Origin: Burkholderiales bacterium
GTDB taxonomy: Bacteria; Pseudomonadota; Gammaproteobacteria; Burkholderiales; Burkholderiaceae_D
Length of the DNA: 6,981 nucleotides
Direction: 5' to 3'
NCBI GenBank assembly: GCA_016197345.1
Contig: JACPVY010000459.1
Span: 1-6,981, forward strand
Part shown: positions 1 to 6,123 of the stretch, piece after piece
How the letters are laid out: every line of letters starts with the position of its first letter
Numbering within the stretch: position 1 is the first letter of the stretch
Program-made: the position numbers and the translations under genes
The notes under the pieces: model-generated
Seen by the model: the letters and a program-made list of their open reading frames with translations, nothing else
Database searches by the model: none
Told to the model about the DNA's origin: nothing

Positions 1-28
1 CGCTGGAGAGGGCTAGGGAGAGGGGGGG
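1..28. repeat. REP-like G/A-rich element, cut by the window edge
   Basis: This is a G/A-rich tract made of GGAGAGGGC and GGGAGAGGGGG blocks. Its reverse complement (C-run, CTCTCCC, TAGCCCTCTCC) resembles the C/T-rich element at 122-162, so the two look like copies in opposite orientation about 90 bp apart. The element probably continues to the left of the window. It lies outside any gene, as REP-type extragenic palindromes do. The family assignment is by appearance only; genome-wide copy number would settle it. Confidence 0.5.
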
Positions 29-121
29 TTGTAACTGAACAGCATATTTCCGGCATTAAAGGCAATAATAAAATAATTAAATTGCATTTTTACCTCAAAA
101 TTATACTGTTTTTGCTCAGCC

Positions 122-162
122 GCCCCCTCTCTCCCTGCCTCTCTCCCGCGAGGGGCGAGAGG
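122..162. repeat. REP-like C/T-rich element with internal hairpin
   Basis: A C/T-rich arm (122-137) is followed by an imperfect hairpin at 138-162: CCTCTC pairs with GAGAGG, there is one mismatch, then CCC pairs with GGG around a GCGAG loop. The first 13 bases (GCCCCCTCTCTCC, 122-134) recur as an exact reverse complement at 222-234, and the arm also resembles the inverted tract at 1-28. A short palindrome with a C/T-rich flank and an inverted partner in an intergenic space is the usual form of REP/REPIN-type elements. It might also help end transcripts of the dehydrogenase gene, which runs towards it, but there is no T-tract to support that. Confidence 0.55.
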
Positions 163-221
163 AGTTTGGCCGCAAAATTGCATGATTTAGCGCCAAAAAT
201 AGTCTTGCAACAGCTTTATGA

Positions 222-234
222 GGAGAGAGGGGGC
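222..234. repeat. Inverted partner of the 122-134 repeat
   Basis: GGAGAGAGGGGGC is the exact reverse complement of bases 122-134, giving a 13-bp perfect inverted repeat with an 87-bp spacer. It is followed by CACACCTCACCCCC, so a short G5/C5 stem (229-233 with 243-247, 9-nt loop) can also form close to the dehydrogenase stop codon. It appears to be a third, partial copy of the REP-like unit in the 1-262 non-coding block. Nothing else gene-like is visible in that block; the stretch 30-115 is AT-rich and featureless. Confidence 0.5.
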
Positions 235-262
235 ACACCTCACCCCCATTTACCCCGCCTCT

Positions 263-1189
263 TTATAGCATCGGCAATTGATCCGGCTCTGTCCCCACCC
301 GCACACCGGGATTGCGCGCCTCCAACGCTAATAGCGCCGCTGATTGATCCGCTGTGGCCCATTGCGGCAGCATCGCTTGAAATGCGTGTGTCACCAATTC
401 CGTTAGTGGCAAATGAACACCGCCCGCTTGTGCAGCCGCTAATACGTTTTCCATGTCTTTTGCTTGGCTTTTGATTTGACCGCCGGGCAGAAATTTGCGC
501 TGTAGCATGCGTTCGCCATGCACTTCTAAAATCCGGCTTTCAGCAAAACCACCGCGTATCGCTTGCCGCACGGCGCTAGCATCCGCACCACCGGCTTGCG
601 CTAATAGCAGCGCTTCCGCCACTAAATTCAAGGTGCCACCAACGATTAATTGATTGCACAACTTCGCCAATTGGCCGCAACCAGCTGCGCCCACTAGCGT
701 CGGCCGTCCCAGCACTTGCAACAGCGCGGTCACTTGCGCAAAAGCCGCCGCTTCGCCGCCGACCATAATCGCTAAGCTGCCCGCTTGCGCCCCCAGCACA
801 CCGCCGGAAACTGGGGCATCGAGAAAAGCCACACCTAGCGGCTGCAAGCGCGCTGCCATCTGCTGCGCTTGATCTTGCCGGGTCGAACTCATGTCTATCC
901 AAATTTGCCCGCTATGCAAGGCCGGGCTAGCGGCTTGTTGCACTTCAAGCACGACGTTGCCATCGGTCAACATCGAAATAATGACATCGGCGTTCGCCAC
1001 TGCCGTGCTCAATTCGACTTCACACTGCGCGCCCAGCGCGGCGAGTGGCTGGGTTTTGCTGGTATCGCGGTTCCATGCGGTGAGTGCAAAACCCGCTTGC
1101 AATAAGCGGCTCGCCATAGGCAAGCCCATTAAACCGATGCCGAGAAAAGTAATTCGGGTATTCGTTGATTTATTCACGGAAATAATCAC
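263..1189 (-). CDS. NAD(P)-dependent beta-hydroxyacid dehydrogenase (3-hydroxyisobutyrate dehydrogenase family)
   Basis: This is a cytoplasmic oxidoreductase of 308 residues, normal for the family, which interconverts beta-hydroxyacids and the corresponding semialdehydes (3-hydroxyisobutyrate, tartronate semialdehyde, succinic semialdehyde or glyoxylate in characterised members). The N-terminal Rossmann motif is GIGLMG at 17-22. The family signature DAPVSGG is at 124-130, and the catalytic lysine is K176 in GCGQLAKLCNQ. A further conserved KDMENV lies at 244-249 in the C-terminal helical domain. The residues after strand beta-2 are WNRD (N40-R41); an Asn-Arg pair here often goes with NADPH use, so reductase activity is possible (inference). 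The start is a GTG at 1187-1189, preceded by AAAGG six bases upstream; a second in-frame GTG four codons later lacks such a site. It is transcribed away from the pagL remnant. Substrate is unknown, so no gene symbol is given. Confidence 0.9.
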   Translation of the reverse strand: MIISVNKSTNTRITFLGIGLMGLPMASRLLQAGFALTAWNRDTSKTQPLAALGAQCEVELSTAVANADVIISMLTDGNVVLEVQQAASPALHSGQIWIDMSSTRQDQAQQMAARLQPLGVAFLDAPVSGGVLGAQAGSLAIMVGGEAAAFAQVTALLQVLGRPTLVGAAGCGQLAKLCNQLIVGGTLNLVAEALLLAQAGGADASAVRQAIRGGFAESRILEVHGERMLQRKFLPGGQIKSQAKDMENVLAAAQAGGVHLPLTELVTHAFQAMLPQWATADQSAALLALEARNPGVRVGTEPDQLPML

Positions 1190-1237
1190 GGTGTGCCTTT
1201 ACAAATCGAAGAGAAAATGTCGAGCGAATTGCTGATC

Positions 1238-1265
1238 TTGCCTGCATTTGACTAGGCGGTATGAT
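1238..1265 (+). promoter_or_regulatory. Candidate sigma-70 promoter for the pagL remnant
   Basis: TTGCCT (1238-1243) and TATGAT (1260-1265) are separated by 16 bp, which would start transcription near 1272 and give a leader of about 60 nt before the ATG at 1331. Both hexamers match the consensus at four or five of six positions. This is a by-eye prediction. It suggests that the broken gene may still be transcribed. Confidence 0.4.
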
Positions 1266-1282
1266 ATCTTGCTCGGCAGCTC

Positions 1283-1299
1283 ACTGGCGATACGCCAGT
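1283..1299 (+). promoter_or_regulatory. Leader hairpin ahead of the pagL remnant
   Basis: ACTGGCG (1283-1289) and CGCCAGT (1293-1299) form a perfect 7-bp GC-rich stem around a 3-nt ATA loop, followed by a pyrimidine-rich run (CTTCTTTCTTTTTC). It sits between the candidate promoter and the pagL start codon. The form allows an attenuator or terminator-like structure, or a 5' stabilising hairpin. The T-tract is broken by C residues, so strong intrinsic termination is not expected. Confidence 0.4.
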
Positions 1300-1330
1300 C
1301 TTCTTTCTTTTTCAATTTGGAACTGGAACC

Positions 1331-1809
1331 ATGATGAAAATCAACACTTTCTTCAAAGCCTGTTTGGCCGCTCTCGCAGTCGCCGCCTTACCTAGCCACG
1401 CTAGCAATCTGGGCATCGACGCCGCTTCGCCAGGATGGCCTCTTTGTACGAAATACGAAATTATCCAACTCATTTTTATTTAAAGTTTTTTTGTTTTTAG
1501 ATTTATGCTTGCGCCGATTTTATATTTTTCTTTCAATTTAAATTTCAAATGTGCTTCGTTTTTGCCGATAACCTGCGCGGGCTATATTTCGAAGGCGGCA
1601 TCGGCGTTCACCGTTTATCCGATCTTTATAATAACGATGGCCGTCGGCTTTCCACCTTATTTCAATTCGGCGACCATTTAGGTGTCGGCTATGTATTTGA
1701 TAATAATTGGGAAATTGGTGGAAAAATCCAACACTTCTCAAATGGCGGTTATCGCAAACCCAATAGCGGCGTGAATTTTATTGAAGTGAAAAGCGCTTAT
1801 CACTTTTAA
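1331..1809 (+). pseudogene. pagL: Disrupted lipid A 3-O-deacylase (PagL)
   Basis: PagL is an outer-membrane beta-barrel enzyme that removes the 3-O-linked acyl chain from lipid A. Two pieces remain. From ATG 1331, a 50-codon frame ends at TAA 1481-1483; it begins with a typical signal peptide (MMKINTFFK, then a hydrophobic ACLAALAVAAL, likely cut after PSHA) and then becomes unlike PagL. From about 1564 to TAA 1809, in another frame, lies the C-terminal half: YFEGGIGVH, FQFGDHLGVGY, then QHFSNGGYRKPN with the catalytic His and Ser of the HFSN motif, ending in the barrel-closing YHF. That frame is open only from 1501, after a TAG. The middle of the barrel (roughly 60-70 residues by comparison with the family) is missing, and the join is AT-rich. 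An acidic residue expected shortly after the PN motif is not seen (V-N there). An ATG at 1549 could start the C-terminal piece, but without a signal peptide it would not reach the outer membrane. Confidence 0.8.
1441..1560. other. AT-rich segment interrupting pagL
   Basis: By direct count this stretch has 29 G/C in 120 bases (24%), against 40 in 60 (67%) in 1381-1440 and 33 in 60 (55%) in 1561-1620. It is full of T-runs, contains stops in the two pagL frames, and begins with a tandem 7-mer, TACGAAA twice (1447-1460). None of the plus-strand frames gives PagL-like sequence, so it reads as foreign or replaced sequence rather than a simple frameshift. No terminal inverted repeats, target-site duplication or transposase remnant can be made out. 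Confidence 0.6.
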
Positions 1810-1836
1810 ATTTTTTGGCTAGTTGCAAAATGTAGC

Positions 1837-1856
1837 ACGGGATGCATGCATCCCGT
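1837..1856. terminator. Perfect 20-bp palindrome downstream of pagL
   Basis: ACGGGATGCA followed by TGCATCCCGT is a perfect palindrome that can fold as an 8-bp stem with a CATG loop. It begins 27 nt after the pagL stop codon, where a terminator would be expected, but no T-run follows on the plus strand. The minus strand has only a weak T-stretch further out. A dyad protein-binding site is an equally good reading. The remainder of 1810-2134 is AT-rich with no recognisable gene, RNA gene or mobile element. Confidence 0.35.
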
Positions 1857-2141
1857 CGCTTGCTGCCCTCCCCCCTACGACTGATCGATTCGCAACTGCC
1901 TTCTAGTGGAAAAATTACCTGTTTCCCCAAAACAAAGTAATCTTCCGACCTCTTTTTAAATCATTTTGCCGCACTATATTTTAATAATACTTATTTGGCT
2001 CAACGACGCCAATAGTGTTATTAAATTCCCGTTTACCACGCTAAAACTTCAATATCATCGGTATTTCCCACAGTTTGTTGAATAAAGTATTGCCATAGAA
2101 GTGTGGAATATGGCTAAATAGCGCTTTCAAAAATATGCTCT

Positions 2142-2170
2142 GGCATGCGCAAACATTTTTTGCGCATGCC
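2142..2170 (+). promoter_or_regulatory. 12-bp perfect inverted repeat just upstream of the monooxygenase start
   Basis: GGCATGCGCAAA (2142-2153) and TTTGCGCATGCC (2159-2170) are exact reverse complements around a 5-nt CATTT spacer. The right arm ends 21 nt before the GTG start at 2192 and 9 nt before its AAAGGA ribosome-binding site. The dyad could be a repressor or activator operator, or an mRNA leader hairpin if transcription starts upstream of 2142. No T-tract follows on either strand, so a terminator is unlikely. No convincing promoter hexamers could be fixed nearby. Confidence 0.55.
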
Positions 2171-2191
2171 TCTATCAACAAAGGAATTGCC

Positions 2192-3277
2192 GTGAAAATT
2201 GCGATTATTGGTGCTGGCATTGCTGGCCTAGGTTTGGCGATAGGTTTACAGCGCGCAGGGATTGCGTACTCTATCCATGAACGAGTGGGCCATTTAGGAC
2301 AAGAAGGCTTGGGTTTCATCTTGCGTCAAAATGGGCTAGATGCATTGGCGCAACTCGGGCAAGGCGTGGTGGATGAAGTCGAAGATGCAGGCGCGTGGCT
2401 AAATCACTTCACGCTACGCAATCCACATGGCAAAGTTTTGCTCGACCAACCGCTGGAAGGCGCGCTCGGGATTCGTCGTGCGGCGCTGATCCAATGCATG
2501 ATGAACCATGTCCAAGCCGATAGCGTGACGATGCAACATCAATGCATAGGCTTTGAATACGACGCCAATGGCCGCGCAATTGCAGCCAAATTTGATGATG
2601 GCCAGCAAATCGAAGCGAATTTATTTGTTGCTTGCGATGGTTCACGTTCACGCGTGCGGCAAATGCTATTCCCCGATGCACAACTTGAGCCGGTGCGGGT
2701 GCATGAATTAGTCTCTATCGTGCATGATGCCGAAATGGCCGCCGCGCTCGAAGGTCGTTTTTTGAAAACGCAGCAAGAAGAAGGTTGCCTCTCTATCGGT
2801 TTAGTGCCATGCGGTGGTGATCGCGTGATCTGGTATATGCAATTCGATGGCACCCATACCTTAGCCTATGACTCGAGCGAAGAACAGCGCCGCGCCTTTG
2901 CGCAAAAACTGGTCGGTGATTGGGCTGATCCTATCCCTCGTTTGTTGAAAAATTCTGATTGGCGCGGCACTCATGTGTGGCGCACCACCGATATGGATGG
3001 TCTGCCAACGCTACACAAAAACAATATCGTTTTGCTAGGCGATGCGGCCCATCCGATGTTGACCTTTACCAGCCAAGGCGTGAATTCTGCGCTCGACGAT
3101 GCCCATCAATTTTGCCAATTGCTAGAACAAGGCCAACCTTCAGCCGAGACGATTGAAGCATGGGCGCAAAAGCGTTTGGCGGAAATTGCACCGATGCGTG
3201 AAATGGGGCGCGAACTTGCACAGCAGTTTTTGGTGTTCGATCCAAATCAAACCCGTACTGTCCCCCTCGTTGATTAA
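2192..3277 (+). CDS. FAD-dependent monooxygenase (class A flavoprotein hydroxylase)
   Basis: This 361-residue single-component flavoprotein would hydroxylate a small, usually aromatic, substrate using NAD(P)H and O2 in the cytoplasm. All three family fingerprints are present: the N-terminal GxGxxG dinucleotide motif GAGIAG at 7-12 with an acidic E30 at the end of strand 2; the DG motif CDGSRSRVR with D149-G150; and the GD motif LLGDAAHP with G283-D284, followed by SQGVNSALDDA. It resembles the salicylate / 3-hydroxybenzoate hydroxylase and HpxO/UbiH-like superfamily, but the substrate cannot be assigned. The start is taken as GTG 2192 because AAAGGA lies six bases upstream and the GxGxxG fold then begins at residue 3 as usual. 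An in-frame ATG at 2135 has no ribosome-binding site and would translate through the inverted repeat. The stop lies 18 bp before the aminotransferase gene, so the two are probably co-transcribed. Confidence 0.9.
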   Translation: MKIAIIGAGIAGLGLAIGLQRAGIAYSIHERVGHLGQEGLGFILRQNGLDALAQLGQGVVDEVEDAGAWLNHFTLRNPHGKVLLDQPLEGALGIRRAALIQCMMNHVQADSVTMQHQCIGFEYDANGRAIAAKFDDGQQIEANLFVACDGSRSRVRQMLFPDAQLEPVRVHELVSIVHDAEMAAALEGRFLKTQQEEGCLSIGLVPCGGDRVIWYMQFDGTHTLAYDSSEEQRRAFAQKLVGDWADPIPRLLKNSDWRGTHVWRTTDMDGLPTLHKNNIVLLGDAAHPMLTFTSQGVNSALDDAHQFCQLLEQGQPSAETIEAWAQKRLAEIAPMREMGRELAQQFLVFDPNQTRTVPLVD

Positions 3278-3295
3278 GAATGGATTGAGACGCTC

Positions 3296-4486
3296 ATGCA
3301 ACCAGACCTGCACTATACCCACGCGAACATCGACCTCGCGCTATTGCGCCAACGTGCTTTTAACTACCGCTGGGCGACGCTGCCCGCCGATGTGATTGCC
3401 TTGACGGCGGCCGACCCTGATTTTCCGGTCGCCGATCCCATCCGCGATGCGGTACTCGATTACGCCAAAAGCGGTGTCTATTCCTATGGCCCACATGAAG
3501 GCTTGAGCGAATTTCGCGAGGCCTGCGCGCGCATGATGCGTGAGCGCCGCAACGTGCCCGCGCAAGCGGCGCAAATTCTGCCGATAGATAGCGTGGCCAG
3601 TGCGATGACGGTGGTGACACGTCTGTTGATGCAAGCGGGTGACGAAGCGATTATTTTTGATCCCGTCGATTATCTATTCCGCACCTCGGTCGAGGCGGTG
3701 GGCGGTAAAGTGGTGTTAGTGCCGCTTGACCACACCACTGGTCGCCCAGATTGGAGCGCCTTACCCAGCTTGATCACACCCCGTACCCGCCTGCTAGGCG
3801 TGTGCAGCCCGATCAACCCGCTCGGGGTGGTGCTAAGCGAAGCAGAATTGCGCTTGCTAGGTGATTTTGCAGTGGCGCATAAGCTGTGGATTTTGAACGA
3901 TGAAATCTGGTCTGACATCGTCTTTCAACCACATCAATACCTCAGCATGGCGGCCCTAGGGGGGGAGATTGCTGAACGTTGCATCACGGTGCATGGCATG
4001 TCGAAAACCTTTGGTCTTGCTGGTTTGCGTGTCGGCTATATTCATGCGCCCACTGAAGAACTGTATCAAGGCATGGTCAAGACTAGCCAGGTACTCACCA
4101 CGGCGGGTGGGGTCGCGACGATTTCGCAAATCGCCGCGACCGCAGCACTGAATGAAGGTTGGCCGTGGGTCGACGCTTTCTTAAGGCATTTGCATGCGCA
4201 GCGTGAAATGGCGGTGACACGGTTGAACGCGATGCCCGGCGTGCAATGTCGCGCGCCAGAAGCGACTTATCTACTATTCCCACAAGTGACGGTGGCGGGT
4301 ATGGATAGCTTAGCCTTACAAGCGCATTTGCTAGAAAAAGGACGGGTCGCCGTCGTACCAGGGGCCACTAAATTCTTCGGCCCCGGCGCGGAAGGACATT
4401 TACGGATTTGCTTTGCGACGTCGCGCGAGATTTTGAGCGAGGGCTTGGATAGAATCGAGCACAGCTTACAAGCGCTGAATCGGTAA
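3296..4486 (+). CDS. PLP-dependent class I/II aminotransferase (fold type I)
   Basis: This 396-residue cytoplasmic enzyme has the standard layout of the aspartate aminotransferase superfamily: YSYGPHEGLSEFREA near 62-76, the PLP-stacking aromatic region around Y126 (DPVDYLFRT), N174 in SPINPLG, D202 in NDEIWSDIVF, the Schiff-base lysine K237 in SKTFGLAGLRVGY with R245, and the substrate-carboxylate arginine R370 in LRICFATS. It could be a transaminase or a MalY/PatB-like C-S lyase; the NDEIW and SKTFGLAGLR segments are shared by both groups. The usual NPHNPTG loop is altered to SPINPLG, though the key Asn remains. A GGATTGAGA sequence precedes the ATG with reasonable spacing. It follows the FAD monooxygenase by 18 bp on the same strand, suggesting a two-gene operon acting on a related substrate (inference). 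No specific substrate can be named. Confidence 0.9.
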   Translation: MQPDLHYTHANIDLALLRQRAFNYRWATLPADVIALTAADPDFPVADPIRDAVLDYAKSGVYSYGPHEGLSEFREACARMMRERRNVPAQAAQILPIDSVASAMTVVTRLLMQAGDEAIIFDPVDYLFRTSVEAVGGKVVLVPLDHTTGRPDWSALPSLITPRTRLLGVCSPINPLGVVLSEAELRLLGDFAVAHKLWILNDEIWSDIVFQPHQYLSMAALGGEIAERCITVHGMSKTFGLAGLRVGYIHAPTEELYQGMVKTSQVLTTAGGVATISQIAATAALNEGWPWVDAFLRHLHAQREMAVTRLNAMPGVQCRAPEATYLLFPQVTVAGMDSLALQAHLLEKGRVAVVPGATKFFGPGAEGHLRICFATSREILSEGLDRIEHSLQALNR

Positions 4487-4536
4487 ACATAGCGCGGCGG
4501 GGTGAACAGCAGCTTGCCCCACCGCACGCAGACTTG

Positions 4537-5145
4537 CTACAAAAACTGTTCTATCGTCACATGGCGTGGCTCGCTTTTCACCCGCGCTAGCCAAGCGGTA
4601 ATGGCAGGATAATGCTGTAAATCAAACCCGCCTTCGTGCGCCACATGGGTATAGCCATACAAGGAAATATCGGCAATCGTATAGGTATCGCCGACCAAGT
4701 AAGGCGTTTGCGCCAATTGCTTTTCCATCACTTCTAATGCCTTATGGCCACCCGCTTGCTTAGCGAGGTAGTCTTCGCGCCTATCTTCCGGCAAACCCAG
4801 ATATTTCGCGATAAAGCGCGCTACGGCGATATACGGTTCATGGCTATATTGCTCAAAAAACTGCCATTGCAGTACTTTGGCGTGCAAAAAGCGGTCTTGC
4901 GGTAAAAAGCAGCTGCCTTCAGCAAAATAATGCAAAATCGCGTTCGATTCGCATAGCGTGCGGCCATCTTCTAGCACCACGGTCGGCACCTTGCCATTTG
5001 GGTTCAAGGCTAAAAATGCAGGTTTATGCGCTTCGCCACGCATGATATCGACATGCAACCATTCATGCTCGATATCCAGTAGCGCAAGCAGCAATTTGAC
5101 CTTATAGCAATTGCCAGAAACGATGTCGCCATAGACTTTCAGCAT
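4537..5145 (-). CDS. Glutathione S-transferase family protein
   Basis: This 202-residue soluble protein has normal length for a bacterial GST. The N-terminal thioredoxin-like domain (about 1-76) carries SGNCYK with S10 and C13 as candidate glutathione-activating residues, the cis-proline in KVPTVV (P54), and the glutathione-binding ESNAI (E66-S67). The helical C-terminal domain contains the N-capping box T156-I-A-D159 and the usual FDLQHYPAITAWLARV segment. Such enzymes conjugate or isomerise electrophiles, or reduce disulfides; the substrate is not predictable. The ATG at 5143-5145 has a strong upstream AGGAG, and a perfect minus-strand -10 box lies about 45 bp upstream. It converges with the aminotransferase gene (50 bp between stops) and is divergent from the solute-binding protein gene, so it looks monocistronic. 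Confidence 0.9.
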   Translation of the reverse strand: MLKVYGDIVSGNCYKVKLLLALLDIEHEWLHVDIMRGEAHKPAFLALNPNGKVPTVVLEDGRTLCESNAILHYFAEGSCFLPQDRFLHAKVLQWQFFEQYSHEPYIAVARFIAKYLGLPEDRREDYLAKQAGGHKALEVMEKQLAQTPYLVGDTYTIADISLYGYTHVAHEGGFDLQHYPAITAWLARVKSEPRHVTIEQFL

Positions 5146-5188
5146 GTCATTCTCCTCGGGCGCTCAAAGCGCGGTTTGCGGTGGCGCT

Positions 5189-5194
5189 ATTATA
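5189..5194 (-). promoter_or_regulatory. -10 box (TATAAT) for the glutathione S-transferase gene
   Basis: On the minus strand these bases read TATAAT, a perfect sigma-70 -10 hexamer, placing the start of transcription near 5182 and giving a leader of about 36 nt before the ATG at 5145. The -35 region at 16-18 bp spacing (CGGCAG or similar) is poor. It overlaps a small palindrome, CAGCGCTG (5207-5214), that could hold a regulator. The rest of the 169-bp divergent spacer shows no clear promoter for the plus-strand gene. Confidence 0.45.
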
Positions 5195-5314
5195 CTGACT
5201 CGCCATCAGCGCTGCCGTTGATTCTGGCGCCATGACGATGCGCTTTTACGCTTACGTCAAGCGGCGATAACTGCTACCCTTATAGCACCCCCCATAAGCT
5301 TCGCTGAGGACATC

Positions 5315-6088
5315 ATGAAAAAGGTATTTTTTGCTTTTTTACTGTGCTGCTGTGCTATTTCGGTATCGGCGGAACCCAAGGTCTTAAAAATCGCGACGGG
5401 TGAGCTAGCGCCATATGCCACGGAAGCGCGGGAAGATAAGGGGATTGCCTTATCCATTGTGCGGCGTGCGTTTGAACTGGCTGGCTATCAAGTCGAATAC
5501 ACTTTTTTACCATGGTCGCGCACACTCGCTGAAAGTAAATTAGGCAAATGGGATGGCACCGCGTATTGGGGCAAAAAACCAGAGCATGCTGCACATTTTT
5601 TGATCAGCGACAATGTGGTGACGGAGCAATGGTTATTTGTCTATCGGAATGATGTGAAATTTCATTGGGATAGCTTGCAAGATTTAAAGCCCTACCGCGT
5701 TGGCTTGATTCAGGATTACACCTATACCCCCGAAATTTGGCAAGCCGCCAAAGCCGGCGAATTTAAAAGCGAAAAACTACTCGATGAAAAAACGCTGTTG
5801 AAGATGATGCTATTGCAGCGCATTGATATCGCCCCGCTAGAGAAAAATGTCGCCTGCGATACCCTGTTACGCCATTTTTCACCACAAGAAGCGAGCCGCT
5901 TATCTGCCTTTCCCAAGTTGATGACGGATCGCTTTACCACCCATTTAATGCTGCCGAAAAGCAAAAATGAAAGCGCGCAACGGATGCAAGAGTTCAATGC
6001 GGGTTTGCAAAAACTGCGTGCGAGCGGCGAATATGCGAAATTGCTAGCGCAAGTCAATTGCCCTACCGGTTGGGGCGAGAGCAAATAG
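5315..6088 (+). CDS. Periplasmic substrate-binding protein (SBP_bac_3-like)
   Basis: This 257-residue protein begins with a signal peptide (MKK, hydrophobic VFFAFLLCCCAISV, probable cleavage after SVSA at residue 19). The mature part has the order typical of family 3 solute-binding proteins: LKIATGELAPYA (24-35), KGIALSIVRRAFELAGYQVEYTFLPWSRTL (42-71), KWDGTAYWG (78-86), then DLKPYRVGLIQDYTY (123-137) and the second-lobe LLKMMLLQRIDIAPL. Family members bind amino acids or other small polar ligands for ABC importers or for signalling. No permease or ATPase gene lies beside it, so an orphan or sensory role is plausible. C181 and C249 could form a disulfide. A GAGGA ribosome-binding site precedes the ATG. 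The cysteines in the signal peptide do not make a lipobox, as L rather than G/A/S precedes the first. It converges on the sensor kinase gene, with 35 bp between stops. Confidence 0.85.
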   Translation: MKKVFFAFLLCCCAISVSAEPKVLKIATGELAPYATEAREDKGIALSIVRRAFELAGYQVEYTFLPWSRTLAESKLGKWDGTAYWGKKPEHAAHFLISDNVVTEQWLFVYRNDVKFHWDSLQDLKPYRVGLIQDYTYTPEIWQAAKAGEFKSEKLLDEKTLLKMMLLQRIDIAPLEKNVACDTLLRHFSPQEASRLSAFPKLMTDRFTTHLMLPKSKNESAQRMQEFNAGLQKLRASGEYAKLLAQVNCPTGWGESK

Positions 6089-6123
6089 CGCAGGCATGGG
6101 TGGACTACCGATCAAGCGCCGCA

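Noticed and set aside
82..474. Plus-strand open frame of 130 codons
   Set aside because: It overlaps the REP-like block and runs antisense over the end of the dehydrogenase gene; its translation is low-complexity, Pro/Leu-rich and unlike any family.
576..902. Minus-strand 108-codon frame inside the dehydrogenase gene
   Set aside because: It is an out-of-frame shadow of a gene with clear family motifs.
1248..1265. TTGACT as -35 box for the pagL promoter
   Set aside because: Only 6 bp separate it from TATGAT, and no acceptable -10 box occurs 16-18 bp downstream.
2135..2191. Upstream ATG giving a 19-residue longer monooxygenase
   Set aside because: No ribosome-binding site; the extension is translated through the inverted repeat and pushes GxGxxG away from the N-terminus. 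GTG 2192 has AAAGGA at good spacing.
2041..2319. Minus-strand open frame across the 1810-2191 gap
   Set aside because: Most of its apparent coding content is the complement of the monooxygenase start; no family resemblance.
4494..4525. GCGG-GGGG / CCCC-CCGC hairpin between the convergent aminotransferase and transferase genes as a bidirectional terminator
   Set aside because: The stem has a central mismatch, a 14-nt loop and no T-tract on either side; too weak to annotate.
5342..5353. Lipoprotein signal in the binding protein (Cys-Cys-Cys at residues 11-13)
   Set aside because: The residues before the cysteines do not fit a lipobox (Leu at -1 instead of Gly/Ala/Ser), and a standard SVSA cleavage site lies downstream.
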